This document shows, piece after piece, positions 24,361 to 32,401 of a stretch of 44,322 bases of DNA. The stretch's first letter is position 1, and every line of letters starts with the position of its first letter. The notes beneath the pieces were generated by a model. It was not told the DNA's origin, searched no databases, and worked only from the letters and a program-made list of their open reading frames with translations. The stretch is from positions 1 to 44,322 of the forward strand of contig NZ_QUAC01000480.1 in assembly GCF_003389455.1 (NCBI RefSeq), given 5' to 3'. The stretch is from Streptomyces inhibens. GTDB taxonomy: Bacteria > Actinomycetota > Actinomycetes > Streptomycetales > Streptomycetaceae. A program made the translations under genes and the position numbers.

Positions 24361-25706
24361 GCCGCCGCAGCGCCCGCCCGGGCAGCGCCGGTGGACCGCG
24401 GACGGCGACCCGGCCCCTGCCCCCGCGGGCCCGCCGGATCATCCGCCTGAACAACGGCTTCCAGCTGCTGTTCAACCTGCTGTGGTGGATGCCGGTCTTC
24501 TACGCCTACCAGCGGCAGGCGGGCCTCTCCGACGGACAGATCTTCGGCATCCAGAGCATCTACTACGTCGCCTTCTGCCTGTTCGAGATTCCGACCGGGC
24601 TGGTGGCCGACCGTATCGGGGCCCGCAACTGCCTGCGCGCCGGCGCCGTGGTGATGACCGCGGCGAACCTGGCCCCCGTCCTCGCTCCCACCTACACCGG
24701 CTTCCTGGTGCACTTCCTGGCGATCGCCGCCGGCCGTTCCCTGACCTCCGGCGCCGCCAGCGCCTATCTCTACGACAGCCTGCGCGCCCAGGGCGCGGAC
24801 GAGCACTACCTCAAGGCCGAGGGACAGGCGAGGGCATGGGGCCTGGGCGCGAAGGTACTGTGCTGGCCGCTGGTCGGCCCGCTCATGGACCTCGCGCACG
24901 GCGCACCGTATGTACTGAGCGCCGTCAGCGCCGGCGGCTCCCTGCTCTGCGCCCTGGTCCTGCCGGGCCAGGCCCCCTCCCCGCACGCGGCCGGACCGCG
25001 CCGCCGGACCGCGGCCCTGCACGACGCCGCGGCGGCACTGCGCACGGTGCGCGCCACCCCGTGGCTCGCCCTGGTCATGGTGCAGGGCGTCGCGGTCTTC
25101 ACCCTCTCCCGCATCTGCCAGGTCAACCTCTTCCAGCCGGTGCTGCTGGACCACGGCATCGGCGAGAGCTCGCACGGCGCGATTCTGGCCGCCATGACCG
25201 TCGCAGAGGCGGTGGCCTCGGCCCGCCCGCAGTGGCTCACCTCGCGGCTGCGGCCGGCGGCATGGGTGACACTGCTCAGCCTCGCGATGGCCGGGACACT
25301 GGCGGGTCTCGCCCTCGGCGGCCCATGGACCGCCATCGCTCTGCTCTGCCTGTTCGCCGCCGTCTGCGGCTTCGTCTACCCGCTCCAGCGCAAGCTGGTG
25401 AACGACGCCATTCCGCATGGCGCACCACGCGCCACCCTGCTCTCCGTCGAGAGCATCGTCGACCGCGCCGTGTGCGCACTGGCGGCCGTGGCCGCGGGTG
25501 CCTACCTCGCGGCCGGCCACCTGAACGCACTGCTGTGGCACAGCGCGCTGCTGACCGGTGTCCTGCTGGCCGTCTGGCACCTCGCCCTACGCCACTCCGC
25601 CCGGTCCCGCGCCCACAACCACCCACCGGTCGCCTTGCCCGCGGCCCCCGCCCGGGACCACACCCACCACCCGCAAGAAGCGGCCGCCCCAACCGTCGCG
25701 CACTGA
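24357..25706 (+). CDS. MFS transporter
   Basis: A 449-residue major-facilitator protein with about 12 TM helices starting near residue 30 (FQLLFNLLWWMPVFYAYQRQ). The loop between TM2 and TM3 carries the family motif as ADRIGARNCLRAG. A longer central loop (about 200-235, Pro/Arg/Ala-rich) divides the halves, and the C-terminus is a soluble His-rich tail (HNHPP, HTHHPQ). The ATG at 24357 overlaps the dikinase stop (ATGA), so all three genes are translationally coupled. In this context an exporter of the pathway product is most likely; the His-rich tail might bind metal. Both are inference. Confidence 0.9.
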   Translation: MSRRSARPGSAGGPRTATRPLPPRARRIIRLNNGFQLLFNLLWWMPVFYAYQRQAGLSDGQIFGIQSIYYVAFCLFEIPTGLVADRIGARNCLRAGAVVMTAANLAPVLAPTYTGFLVHFLAIAAGRSLTSGAASAYLYDSLRAQGADEHYLKAEGQARAWGLGAKVLCWPLVGPLMDLAHGAPYVLSAVSAGGSLLCALVLPGQAPSPHAAGPRRRTAALHDAAAALRTVRATPWLALVMVQGVAVFTLSRICQVNLFQPVLLDHGIGESSHGAILAAMTVAEAVASARPQWLTSRLRPAAWVTLLSLAMAGTLAGLALGGPWTAIALLCLFAAVCGFVYPLQRKLVNDAIPHGAPRATLLSVESIVDRAVCALAAVAAGAYLAAGHLNALLWHSALLTGVLLAVWHLALRHSARSRAHNHPPVALPAAPARDHTHHPQEAAAPTVAH

Positions 25707-25745
25707 CGGGCCGATGCCGGGAACCGCTGTGCGCGGCCACGCGCA

Positions 25746-26008
25746 CGACCAAGCGCTTCGGCCGTCGGAATCCGGGTCACGCCCAGTGGGCGCCACCTGG
25801 CCCTGGTAGGCCCCCACGGATACGGCCTGTGGCACGCCACGGACGGCAGGCTGATCATTCGGACACCGCCACGGGAGACGCATCCCCGTAAGCGCATCGG
25901 CGCCGGCCTGGCGCCCGGCGAAGGGGACATGCTCACGACGGCCGGATCGGACCACGTCGTCCCACTATGGCGCGCCGGCATCCAAGGCACCATCCGCGCA
26001 ATTTGGGA
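25746..26008 (+). other. Open stretch resembling a beta-propeller fragment; otherwise no gene
   Basis: The 358 bp between the MFS gene and rpmF hold no complete gene. One frame reads VTPSGRHLALVGPHGYGLWH followed by ATDGRLI, which looks like one blade of a WD40-type protein (S-P-D-G-R-x-L-A). It has no start and runs into the rpmF promoter. It may be a decayed remnant or chance. Confidence 0.25.
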
Positions 26009-26026
26009 ATGGCATCCATTTTCATA
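26008..26026. promoter_or_regulatory. Zur-like zinc-uptake-repressor box before rpmF
   Basis: AATGG-CAT-CCATT is a perfect inverted repeat at 26008-26020. Read on the minus strand, 26006-26026 starts TATGAAAATGG, which resembles the Streptomyces Zur box (core TGAAAATG). It lies about 40 bp before the rpmF start and overlaps a TATAG that could be the -10 box. A Zur box is expected for the cysteine-free L32. Confidence 0.7.
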
Positions 26027-26064
26027 TAGCCTCCTTCCGTCACCCAGTCACGCAGGAGGTCACC

Positions 26065-26235
26065 ATGGCCGTACCCAAGCGGAAAATGTCCCGCAGCAAT
26101 ACCCGTCACCGCCGTGCCCAGTGGAAGGCCACCACCCCCCAGCTCGTACCCATCACCGTCGACGGCACCCCGTACCTCGTACCTCAGCGACTGGCCAAGG
26201 CGTACGAACGCGGGCTGCTGCGCCCGGAGAGCTGA
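26065..26235 (+). CDS. rpmF: 50S ribosomal protein L32, cysteine-free zinc-independent paralogue
   Basis: A 56-residue protein starting MAVPKRKMSRSNTRHRRAQW, the invariant L32 N-terminus. The C-terminal half (LVPITVDGTPYLVPQRLAKA) has none of the four zinc-ribbon cysteines of the usual L32. Such C-minus paralogues replace the zinc form in the ribosome when zinc is scarce and are Zur-repressed. The start has a strong GCAGGAGG site. The CobW-like gene follows after 9 bp, so both are in one zinc-starvation operon. Confidence 0.96.
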   Translation: MAVPKRKMSRSNTRHRRAQWKATTPQLVPITVDGTPYLVPQRLAKAYERGLLRPES

Positions 26236-26244
26236 GCCGACGGC

Positions 26245-27420
26245 ATGACGCACCACCACAACCGACTGCCCGTCACGGTCCTGTCCGGTTTCCTCGGAGC
26301 CGGCAAGACCACCCTGCTCAATCACGTCCTGGGCAACCGGGAGGGCCTGCGCGTCGCGGTCATCGTCAATGACATGAGCGAGATCAACATCGACGCGACA
26401 CTGGTGCGCGGTGGCGAGGCCGCCCTCTCCCGCACCGAGGAACGCCTGGTCGAGATGACCAACGGCTGTATCTGCTGCACCCTGCGCGATGATCTTCTCG
26501 AAGAGGTCGACCGGCTGGCCCGCGAAGGCCGCTTCGACTATCTCCTCATCGAGTCCAGCGGCATCTCGGAACCGATGCCCGTCGCGGCCACCTTCGCCTT
26601 CCCGCGCGACGACGGAGCGACGCTGGGCGACCTCGCCAGGTTCGACACGATGGTCACCGTCGTCGACGCCGCCAACTTCCTGCCGGAGCTGAACGGGGGC
26701 GACGGGCTGGCCGAGCGGGGGCTGGACCAGTACGAGGAGGACGAACGCACCGTCAGCGACCTGCTGATGGACCAGATCGAGTTCGCGGACGTCATCATCC
26801 TCAACAAGACCGACCTCGTCGATGCGCACAGCGCCGACCGCCTTCAGGCCGCGCTCGCCCGCCTCAACCCGGCCGCCCGCATCGTGCGCGCGCGGCACGG
26901 GCGGGTGAACTCCGCCGACATCCTCGGCACCGGGCGCTTCGACCTGGAACGGGCCCAGCAGGCCCCGGGCTGGGTGCGGGAGCTGAACGGCGACCACGTA
27001 CCGGAGACCGAGGAGTACGGCATCTCCAGCACGGTCTTCCGCGCCGATGCGCCGTTCCATCCCGGCCGGCTGTGGGCCTTCGTCACCGAGGGCCTCGACA
27101 GCGGCACCTACGGCCAGATCCTTCGCTCCAAAGGTTTCTTCTGGCTGGCCAGCCGCCCGAACGTCACCGGACTGTGGTCCCAGGCCGGAGCCGTCGCACG
27201 CTTCGAGCCGTCCGGTGCCCGCGATGCCGGCGACAGCCAGGGCCAGGAACTGGTCTTCATCGGCACCGGGTTGCGCACCGAGGCACTACAAGCGGCCTTG
27301 ACCGCCTGCCTCCTGACCGCCGGGGAACAGCTCACCGACGACCCGTTCCCCGCATGGGACACCTACGGACTCGACGACGCCTGCGAACACGAGCACCCGG
27401 AGCTGGTGCCGCAGGCCTGA
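26245..27420 (+). CDS. CobW/ZNG1-family GTP-binding metallochaperone
   Basis: A 391-residue COG0523 G3E GTPase. Walker A is LSGFLGAGKTTLLNHVL (about 13-29); the metal-binding CxCC motif is NGCICCTLRDDLLEEV (about 74-89); LLIESSGISEP is the switch region and IILNKTDLVDAH the base-recognition motif. The CobW C-terminal domain follows (FRADAPFHPGRLWAFVTEGL, SKGFFWLASR). A near-C-terminal CEHEHPE could add metal ligands. Members hand zinc to client proteins during starvation. The link with a C-minus L32 and a Zur-like box supports zinc rather than cobalt. Confidence 0.93.
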   Translation: MTHHHNRLPVTVLSGFLGAGKTTLLNHVLGNREGLRVAVIVNDMSEINIDATLVRGGEAALSRTEERLVEMTNGCICCTLRDDLLEEVDRLAREGRFDYLLIESSGISEPMPVAATFAFPRDDGATLGDLARFDTMVTVVDAANFLPELNGGDGLAERGLDQYEEDERTVSDLLMDQIEFADVIILNKTDLVDAHSADRLQAALARLNPAARIVRARHGRVNSADILGTGRFDLERAQQAPGWVRELNGDHVPETEEYGISSTVFRADAPFHPGRLWAFVTEGLDSGTYGQILRSKGFFWLASRPNVTGLWSQAGAVARFEPSGARDAGDSQGQELVFIGTGLRTEALQAALTACLLTAGEQLTDDPFPAWDTYGLDDACEHEHPELVPQA

Positions 27421-27426
27421 CAAGCC

Positions 27427-27469
27427 CCGGGTTGGGCAGTGGTCGCAGCCACGGCACTGCCCAACCCGG
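27427..27469 (+). terminator. Strong hairpin after the zinc operon
   Basis: CCGGGTTGGGCAGTG (27427-27441) pairs perfectly with CACTGCCCAACCCGG (27455-27469): a 15-bp stem with a 13-base loop, starting 7 bp after the CobW-like stop. There is no U-tract, which is normal for Streptomyces. Confidence 0.9.
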
Positions 27470-27492
27470 CACTCACGAGGTGCGGACACCGG

Positions 27493-27523
27493 TGCCCCCG
27501 TGCTCATGTGGAGCGCGGGGGCA
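27493..27523. terminator. Second GC-rich hairpin, possible back-up or reverse terminator
   Basis: TGCCCCCGTGCTC (27493-27505) pairs with GAGCGCGGGGGCA (27511-27523), 12 Watson-Crick pairs and one mismatch, with a 5-base loop. It lies between the zinc operon and the phosphatase gene. Confidence 0.65.
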
Positions 27524-27695
27524 TTGGTGCGTCACAGATCGTCCAAGCCCTGCGCCTGCGCGGGGTGCTGCACCGGCCCGCAACGCGCTGGGGAACCCCT
27601 GACCGGCAGGTGCCCGGCACGCGTGGCGGCGCTTCACCTCGGTCGGCGGCGCCACACGACGAAACAACACAACTCGTCCGGCACGAGGACGTAGG

Positions 27696-28430
27696 GTGCG
27701 GCGGATGAGACGGCAGATAGATTTCGAGCGCCTGCACAACTTTCGTGACCTGGGCGGCTATCACACCCGGGACGGCCGTACCGTGCGCTGGGGTCGCCTG
27801 TACCGGTCCGATTCGCTCTCCAAGCTCCAGGGAGCCGACTGGGACCGTTTTCTTTCTCTGGGCATCCGCACGGTGATCGATCTGCGCTACCCATGGGAGA
27901 TCGAAGCCAAGGGCCGTGTACCTGGTGCCGAGGGTCTCGCCTACGTCAACCTCAGCGTGGAGCATCGCCCTTACGACCAGGCTGAGATCGACCCTGACCT
28001 GAACCCTTGGCGTTTCCTCGCCGACCGCTACGCGGAGGTCGCTCTCGATGGCGCCGGGGAACTCCGTCAGGCACTGGAGATCATCGTGTCCGAGAGCACC
28101 CCGCAGGTCTTCCACTGCGCCTCGGGCAAGGACCGCACCGGTCTGCTGGCCGGCCTGGTTCTCTCGCTCCTGGGCGTGGCCGAGGACGCCATCGCCGCGG
28201 ACTTCGCACTCACCGAACTGGCCACCGAGCGGCTGATCGCGGACTGGAAAGCGGCCCACCCGGACCGGACTCTGAAGTGGCCCGGCTACGGGAGAGCACC
28301 AGAGGAGGTCATGCGGCTCTTCCTGTCCGACCTGGCCTCCACCTATGGCTCCGTGCACGACTACGCCCTCAAGCACCTCGGCGCCGACGAAACCCTGATC
28401 TCCCAACTCCGTACGCAGCTCCTGGACTGA
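27696..28430 (+). CDS. Protein tyrosine phosphatase, dual-specificity-like
   Basis: A 244-residue phosphatase with the P-loop VFHCASGKDRTGLLAGLVLS (Cys141 nucleophile, Arg147). It has the N-terminal RLHNFRDLGGYHTRDGRTVR and RLYRSDSLSKL, and IRTVIDLRYPWE, typical of the MptpB/Tyr-phosphatase group that also acts on phosphoinositides. The general-acid region lies in the RYAEVAL helix area. The GTG at 27696 has GAGG seven bases upstream; an ATG at 27705 is the alternative. No neighbour hints at a substrate. It follows the two hairpins and is probably monocistronic. Confidence 0.9.
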   Translation: MRRMRRQIDFERLHNFRDLGGYHTRDGRTVRWGRLYRSDSLSKLQGADWDRFLSLGIRTVIDLRYPWEIEAKGRVPGAEGLAYVNLSVEHRPYDQAEIDPDLNPWRFLADRYAEVALDGAGELRQALEIIVSESTPQVFHCASGKDRTGLLAGLVLSLLGVAEDAIAADFALTELATERLIADWKAAHPDRTLKWPGYGRAPEEVMRLFLSDLASTYGSVHDYALKHLGADETLISQLRTQLLD

Positions 28431-28597
28431 GCCTCCTGACAACGATCAATACTCAGAACCCTCTGCGGCCGGTTAAAACCCCCGCCAGCTCAACTTCTTC
28501 GTACCGGGCACGCTGAGTCACAACCACTCGTCAGAAGGCCTTCGCACTGTCAGGCACGAGGGGCATTGATTTACGAGTCGGACGACCGGGCGGTTGC

Positions 28598-29431
28598 CTA
28601 CCCCAGGAATGCCGCGGTGGTCGCCACGAACCGCTCGGCGTCGTCGAGCCACGGGTAGTGGCCTGCTCCGGGCTGAACGACGAGTTCCGCGTTCGGGAAC
28701 AGCCCGGCGAACTCGGCCGTCGACCGAGGGGGGCTGTTCAGGTCGAACTCTCCGGCGAGCAGCAGGACGGGAGCCTCGTAGCCGGCAAGCGCCGCCCTCG
28801 TGGTTTCCGGATCGAAGGCGCCGTCGGATCCGAAGAGACTGACAGCCTCCTCATTGCTCGGCTGGCTCGTCGCATGAAGAGCTTGTGCCGCGGCGTCCCA
28901 CCGGCCGCAGAAGAACGGAGCGATGGCCTCCCGGTCGCTGCCCGTTCCCTCGACGATCGCCTCCAAGGCGGCGAACGCCGCCGGGAACCATGGCTCGTTC
29001 TTCCGAAGTTGCGCGGTCTCGCGTCGCGTCTCCGCAGTGATCGTGATGCCGACGGCCCTGGTACTGGGAGTGATCAGAGTCAGCTTGCTGACGTTTCCCG
29101 GATACCGGGCCACGTACTGGGCCGCGACGTTCGCGCCGGCGCAGTGAGCGAGCAAGTCCATCCGGGGAAGCCCGAGATGTTCGCGCAGGGCCTCGACATC
29201 GTCGACAAGGCGGTCGCAGCGGTAGGAGGTGGTGTCTTCGGGAATCGCGGACCGGCCGGTACCGCGAAAGTCCAGACAGATCAGCCGGCGGTGCGTGGAC
29301 AGATCGCCGAGGTTGCCGAGGTAGGTGGAGTCCGCGGGGCCTCCCGGGAGGCAGACGACCGGGTCACCGTCACCGTCTCCGTCCATGCGGTAGGCGAGCC
29401 GGGTTCCATCAGGCGCAGAGAAGGTAGGCAT
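28598..29431 (-). CDS. Alpha/beta hydrolase with Cys in the nucleophile position
   Basis: A 277-residue alpha/beta hydrolase related to S33 (proline-iminopeptidase-like) enzymes. Oxyanion loop CLPGGPADSTYLGNLGDL, strand LICLDFRGTGRSAIPED, and the nucleophile elbow DLLAHCAGANVAAQYVARYP. The codon is TGC, so residue 97 is Cys where the family has Ser (A-H-S-A-G). Acid in LLLAGEFDLNSPP and base His in PGAGHYPWLDD are present. ATG at 29431; the open upstream extension overlaps unrelated sequence. A Cys nucleophile occurs naturally in dienelactone hydrolase, so activity is not excluded. Flanked on its upstream side by IS debris. Confidence 0.85.
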   Translation of the reverse strand: MPTFSAPDGTRLAYRMDGDGDGDPVVCLPGGPADSTYLGNLGDLSTHRRLICLDFRGTGRSAIPEDTTSYRCDRLVDDVEALREHLGLPRMDLLAHCAGANVAAQYVARYPGNVSKLTLITPSTRAVGITITAETRRETAQLRKNEPWFPAAFAALEAIVEGTGSDREAIAPFFCGRWDAAAQALHATSQPSNEEAVSLFGSDGAFDPETTRAALAGYEAPVLLLAGEFDLNSPPRSTAEFAGLFPNAELVVQPGAGHYPWLDDAERFVATTAAFLG

Positions 29432-29509
29432 GGCCAGGACCCTGTCAGCGGCGTTCGGACAACGCAATTGAGTTCCTCCTACGGCGTCCCCCTGGACCAC
29501 CGGCGAGGC

Positions 29510-29616
29510 GGCCTTGGCGAAGGCACCAGCGGCCACCGCCTGGTCGCCTACCACGCCCGGCCCGGCACTCCCGCGTACAACGCGATGCTCCTGCTCGACA
29601 CGGCCGCGCGCGAGCC
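29510..29616 (+). pseudogene. C-terminal fragment resembling an MmyB-type XRE regulator
   Basis: The frame reads HRLVAYHARPGTPAYNAMLL followed by LDTAAR, which resembles the end of MmyB-like regulators (R-L-V-x-Y-x-A-x-P-G-S/T-P ... A-L-x-L-L). No helix-turn-helix or start is present upstream, so at most about 35 residues remain. It abuts the IS982 remnant, as if the insertion had destroyed the gene. Confidence 0.4.
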
Positions 29617-29639
29617 GTCCTCGAACAGGGCGACGCCGA

Positions 29640-30150
29640 CGGCCGGCCCGTCGGCATCCGGGCCGGCCTCGATCCACTGGCGGACTTGGGCCAGGCGTCC
29701 GTGTCGGACAGGCTCGTTCCTCAGGTCCGACCGCACCAGATGGACGCCCGGGCGCTCGGACGCCCGGCGAGGAATGCCTCGAACTCCCGGCCGGCGAAGC
29801 CCTTGTCCGCGAGGATCACCTGGCCGGAATGGACGAGGTGGCGGTCGCGTTCCAGCAGTGCGGTCATCACCTCTCGTTCGCCGAGCCCTGGGTGGGTCAG
29901 GCACCATGTGACAGGCATGCCCTCGGCTGTTGTCACTAGGTAGAGCCGGAATCCCCAGAAGTAGCGGGAATGGCTGCGGCAGTAGCCGTAGCCTGCGTGG
30001 CCGGCCAGGTCGGAGCGTTTGGCTGTTTCCCGGGAGGCGGCGCAGGGCAGTGGGGTGAAGTCGATCAGCCGTAGGTTGTCGTGCCAGGTGGGCACTTGCT
30101 TGGCCAGTGCCTGGATTGTGGTCGAGATGAGTGGGCCGGCACTGACCACT
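29640..30150 (-). pseudogene. IS982-family transposase remnant
   Basis: The minus strand encodes ALAKQVPTWHDNLRLIDFTP, LPCAASRETAKRSDLAGHAG, YGYCRSHSRYFWGFRLYLVT, GEREVMTALLERD and VILADKGFAGREFEAFLAGR, the core of IS982-type DDE transposases from Streptomyces (Asp in LRLID, Asp in LADKGF). The N-terminal third is missing before about 30150. Near 29730-29750 the frame shifts and continues as VHLVRSDLRNEPVRHGRL, AQVRQWIEA, then stops matching near 29650, before the final Glu region. The element is dead. Confidence 0.75.
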
Positions 30151-30323
30151 GAACAGGTGCAGCCTAGTCGCCGCCGTCACGTACGTGGTCGGGTACGCGA
30201 GCAGGTGCGCCTCAGGCGACGCCGCGGCCTCATCCGGCAACTACATGCGGCTCCCAGGCGGCCTACGACCCCTCGTTCCGGAGCGCTACGGCCAGGCCAG
30301 GCAGCCCGGTCGACGGTCCCCGT

Positions 30324-31724
30324 TCACCGGTCATCCCCCGGAACCCAGCTCCCGTGCAGACCCAACGGCACCCGCACCGGCAGGTGGATCCGGGCGATCG
30401 GTTCGCCGCTGAAGTCCTGTGCAGGGAGGATCACCAGGTCGGATGCGGACCGCTCCGGGTTGAAGACGTACGCCATGACGTACCCGTCGTCCTCCGCCGC
30501 CGGCGACTCCGCCGCGACGAACACCCCCTCCCCCACGGCCGCGTCCCGCCCGAACTCGTGCGCTTCCGTCGTTCCCCGGCTCAGATCGTGTTTGAGCAGC
30601 GCATTGCTGAACCCCTCGTCCGGCCGGTCGTCTTCCGGGCCGGCGGGCGGGGCGTAGAGCTCGACCGCTGCGGCGTAGCCGTACCGGTAAGGGCGGCCCG
30701 TATAGCGGGAGTTGAGGCGGGGGAATTCCTGGACCCGGTCATCGAGGCGTTCTTCCCGGACCGTCCCCGCCGTCAGGTCGATCGTCCACCGGTCCAGTGT
30801 GGGCCGGCTGGACCCGACGTCCCTGATGTCGAACCCTTCGGGATGCCGGACCACGTCGACGACGATGTCACAACCGCCCGTGCCCGACCCGCGCAGGTCC
30901 TCGTGCGGCCTCTCGTACGCGTTGAGGGTGTGCCCCACCAGGCTCGGTGTGAGCCCGAACCAGCGCACCTCGCCACCCTCGCGCGGCAATACCCCCACGC
31001 GCGCCCCACGGCGGTCATCCCAGGTGAACGGCACCCCGGTGGACAGATGCGCGGGGCTGAACACCACGGGTGAGTCGAAGAGCAGCACGTAGTGGTCGGT
31101 CAGCGCGAAGTCGTGCATGTACGGGTTACCGGGGACCGGGATGGTGGTGGTCCGCCGCACCGTGCCGGAGTCGTTCATCACGATGTGCTGGACGTTGTCG
31201 GAGCCGTAGCGGAAGGCGAGCGAGTGCAGTTCGCGGGTGCGCGGGTCGAAGAGGGAGTGGGCGTTGGCGCTGTACCCCTCCGGGGTCGCCCCTAAGGCGC
31301 AGGGCCCCACCGTCTCCAGCTCGTAGGTGAGTTCGTAGGGGCGGATGCCGCCCTCGATGAGTGCGAAGGTACTGCCCGCGAAGCCCACGACCTGCACGTT
31401 CGGCGAGATGTCCAACTGTTCGTCGATCGGGGTGCCGCGACGCGGCTCGCCGAGGTGGTCGGCGACCGCGCTGGAACGGACCCAGCGGTTGCGGTACCAC
31501 TCGGCGCGCCCGTCCCGTATGCGCACCCCGTGGACCATGCCCGCGCCGAGGGTCCAGATGTGCGCGGCGGCGTCCTCGATGCCCAGTGGGTTGGGGCCGT
31601 TGCGGAGATAGCGGCCGTTGAGATGGGTCGGAATCCGCCCGGTCACGGGCAGGTCGTAGGCGGTGACTTCCTCGGTGACCGGGGCGAAATTCCCCGACAG
31701 GTAGCGGTTGCGCGTGGTGGTCAT
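30324..31724 (-). CDS. Carotenoid cleavage oxygenase (RPE65/CCD family)
   Basis: A 466-residue non-haem iron enzyme that splits double bonds in carotenoids, stilbenes or related compounds with O2. N-terminus RYLSGNFAPVTEEVTAYDLP, then GRYLRNGPNPLG. The four iron ligands are visible as His156 (SANAHSLFD), His204 (GNPYMHDFALTD), His265 (LVGHTLNAYE) and His457 (LGLHGSW). Length is normal. The usual G-D-G-M-V-H-G segment reads LGAGMVHG. The ATG at 31724 overlaps the TetR stop (ATGA) and has AAGGA upstream, so it is translated with the regulator. It is probably induced by a small aromatic or terpenoid substrate (inference). Confidence 0.92.
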   Translation of the reverse strand: MTTTRNRYLSGNFAPVTEEVTAYDLPVTGRIPTHLNGRYLRNGPNPLGIEDAAAHIWTLGAGMVHGVRIRDGRAEWYRNRWVRSSAVADHLGEPRRGTPIDEQLDISPNVQVVGFAGSTFALIEGGIRPYELTYELETVGPCALGATPEGYSANAHSLFDPRTRELHSLAFRYGSDNVQHIVMNDSGTVRRTTTIPVPGNPYMHDFALTDHYVLLFDSPVVFSPAHLSTGVPFTWDDRRGARVGVLPREGGEVRWFGLTPSLVGHTLNAYERPHEDLRGSGTGGCDIVVDVVRHPEGFDIRDVGSSRPTLDRWTIDLTAGTVREERLDDRVQEFPRLNSRYTGRPYRYGYAAAVELYAPPAGPEDDRPDEGFSNALLKHDLSRGTTEAHEFGRDAAVGEGVFVAAESPAAEDDGYVMAYVFNPERSASDLVILPAQDFSGEPIARIHLPVRVPLGLHGSWVPGDDR

Positions 31725-32356
31725 GTTCCTTGCCCTTCGTTCTTCGAATCGTGCTGGGTGCTGAACGCCCGTGCCACCGCCGCCATCAGCGCGTCATAGC
31801 GCCGACCACCGTCCTCCGGCGTGAAATGTCCGGCGATCTCCAAACTCACCGCGCCGTGCGATGCCGCCCAGAAGATCTTTGACACCTCACGGGCGTCGCC
31901 CGGCTGGAAGATCCCGGCTTCCATGCAGGCGGCCACGGCGGCGGCCGAGGTGTCGAAGGCGGTCTCGGCGACGGCGAGGGCCTCCGCGCTCGGCCGGAAG
32001 CCCGGTACGGTCTGCTCGAACATGACCCGGTAGTAGGCCGGTTCGGCAATCGCGTGCTCCCGATAAGCCGCCCCGAGATGGGTGAGGTGCGTCAACGGGT
32101 CTTCGGTACGCGGTACTTGTTCCTGAAACCGGCGCAGCCGCGCGAAGCCCTCCCGGTACAGCGCATCGATCAGCCCTTCCTTGCCACCGAACATGGTGTA
32201 GAGGACCTTGGTCGAGGAGCCGATGTCGGTGGCGATCCGCCGCATGGTCAACGCGGCGGGCCCGTCCGTGACCAGCAGGTTGATGGCGCAATCGAGGATC
32301 GTGGTGCGCACGGCGTCCTGACCGGCGCGTAGCGCGTCTTGATAGAGCGTGCTCAT
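31721..32356 (-). CDS. TetR-family transcriptional repressor
   Basis: A 211-residue TetR regulator. HTH in VRTTILDCAINLLVTDGPAA, LTMRRIATDIGSSTKVLYTM, FGGKEGLIDALYREGF; the C-terminal domain (about 95-205) is of the TetR_C type found in regulators of catabolic and efflux genes (YYRVMFEQTVPGF, SKIFWAASHGAVSLEIAGHF). The ATG at 32356 is close behind a perfect 8-bp inverted repeat at 32361-32388, a likely self-operator. It is the first gene of a two-gene operon with the carotenoid oxygenase, so it presumably senses that enzyme's substrate or product. Confidence 0.92.
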   Translation of the reverse strand: MSTLYQDALRAGQDAVRTTILDCAINLLVTDGPAALTMRRIATDIGSSTKVLYTMFGGKEGLIDALYREGFARLRRFQEQVPRTEDPLTHLTHLGAAYREHAIAEPAYYRVMFEQTVPGFRPSAEALAVAETAFDTSAAAVAACMEAGIFQPGDAREVSKIFWAASHGAVSLEIAGHFTPEDGGRRYDALMAAVARAFSTQHDSKNEGQGT

Positions 32357-32360
32357 GGGC

Positions 32361-32388
32361 AACACTGTAGCGCAACGGAAACAGTGTT
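32361..32388. promoter_or_regulatory. TetR operator
   Basis: AACACTGT (32361-32368), 12 bases, then ACAGTGTT (32381-32388): a perfect 8+8 palindrome beginning 4 bp upstream of the TetR start codon. Extending each arm by two bases gives 9 of 10 matches. Position and symmetry fit autorepression of the TetR-oxygenase operon. Confidence 0.8.
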
Positions 32389-32401
32389 ACCGACCTGGGG
32401 C

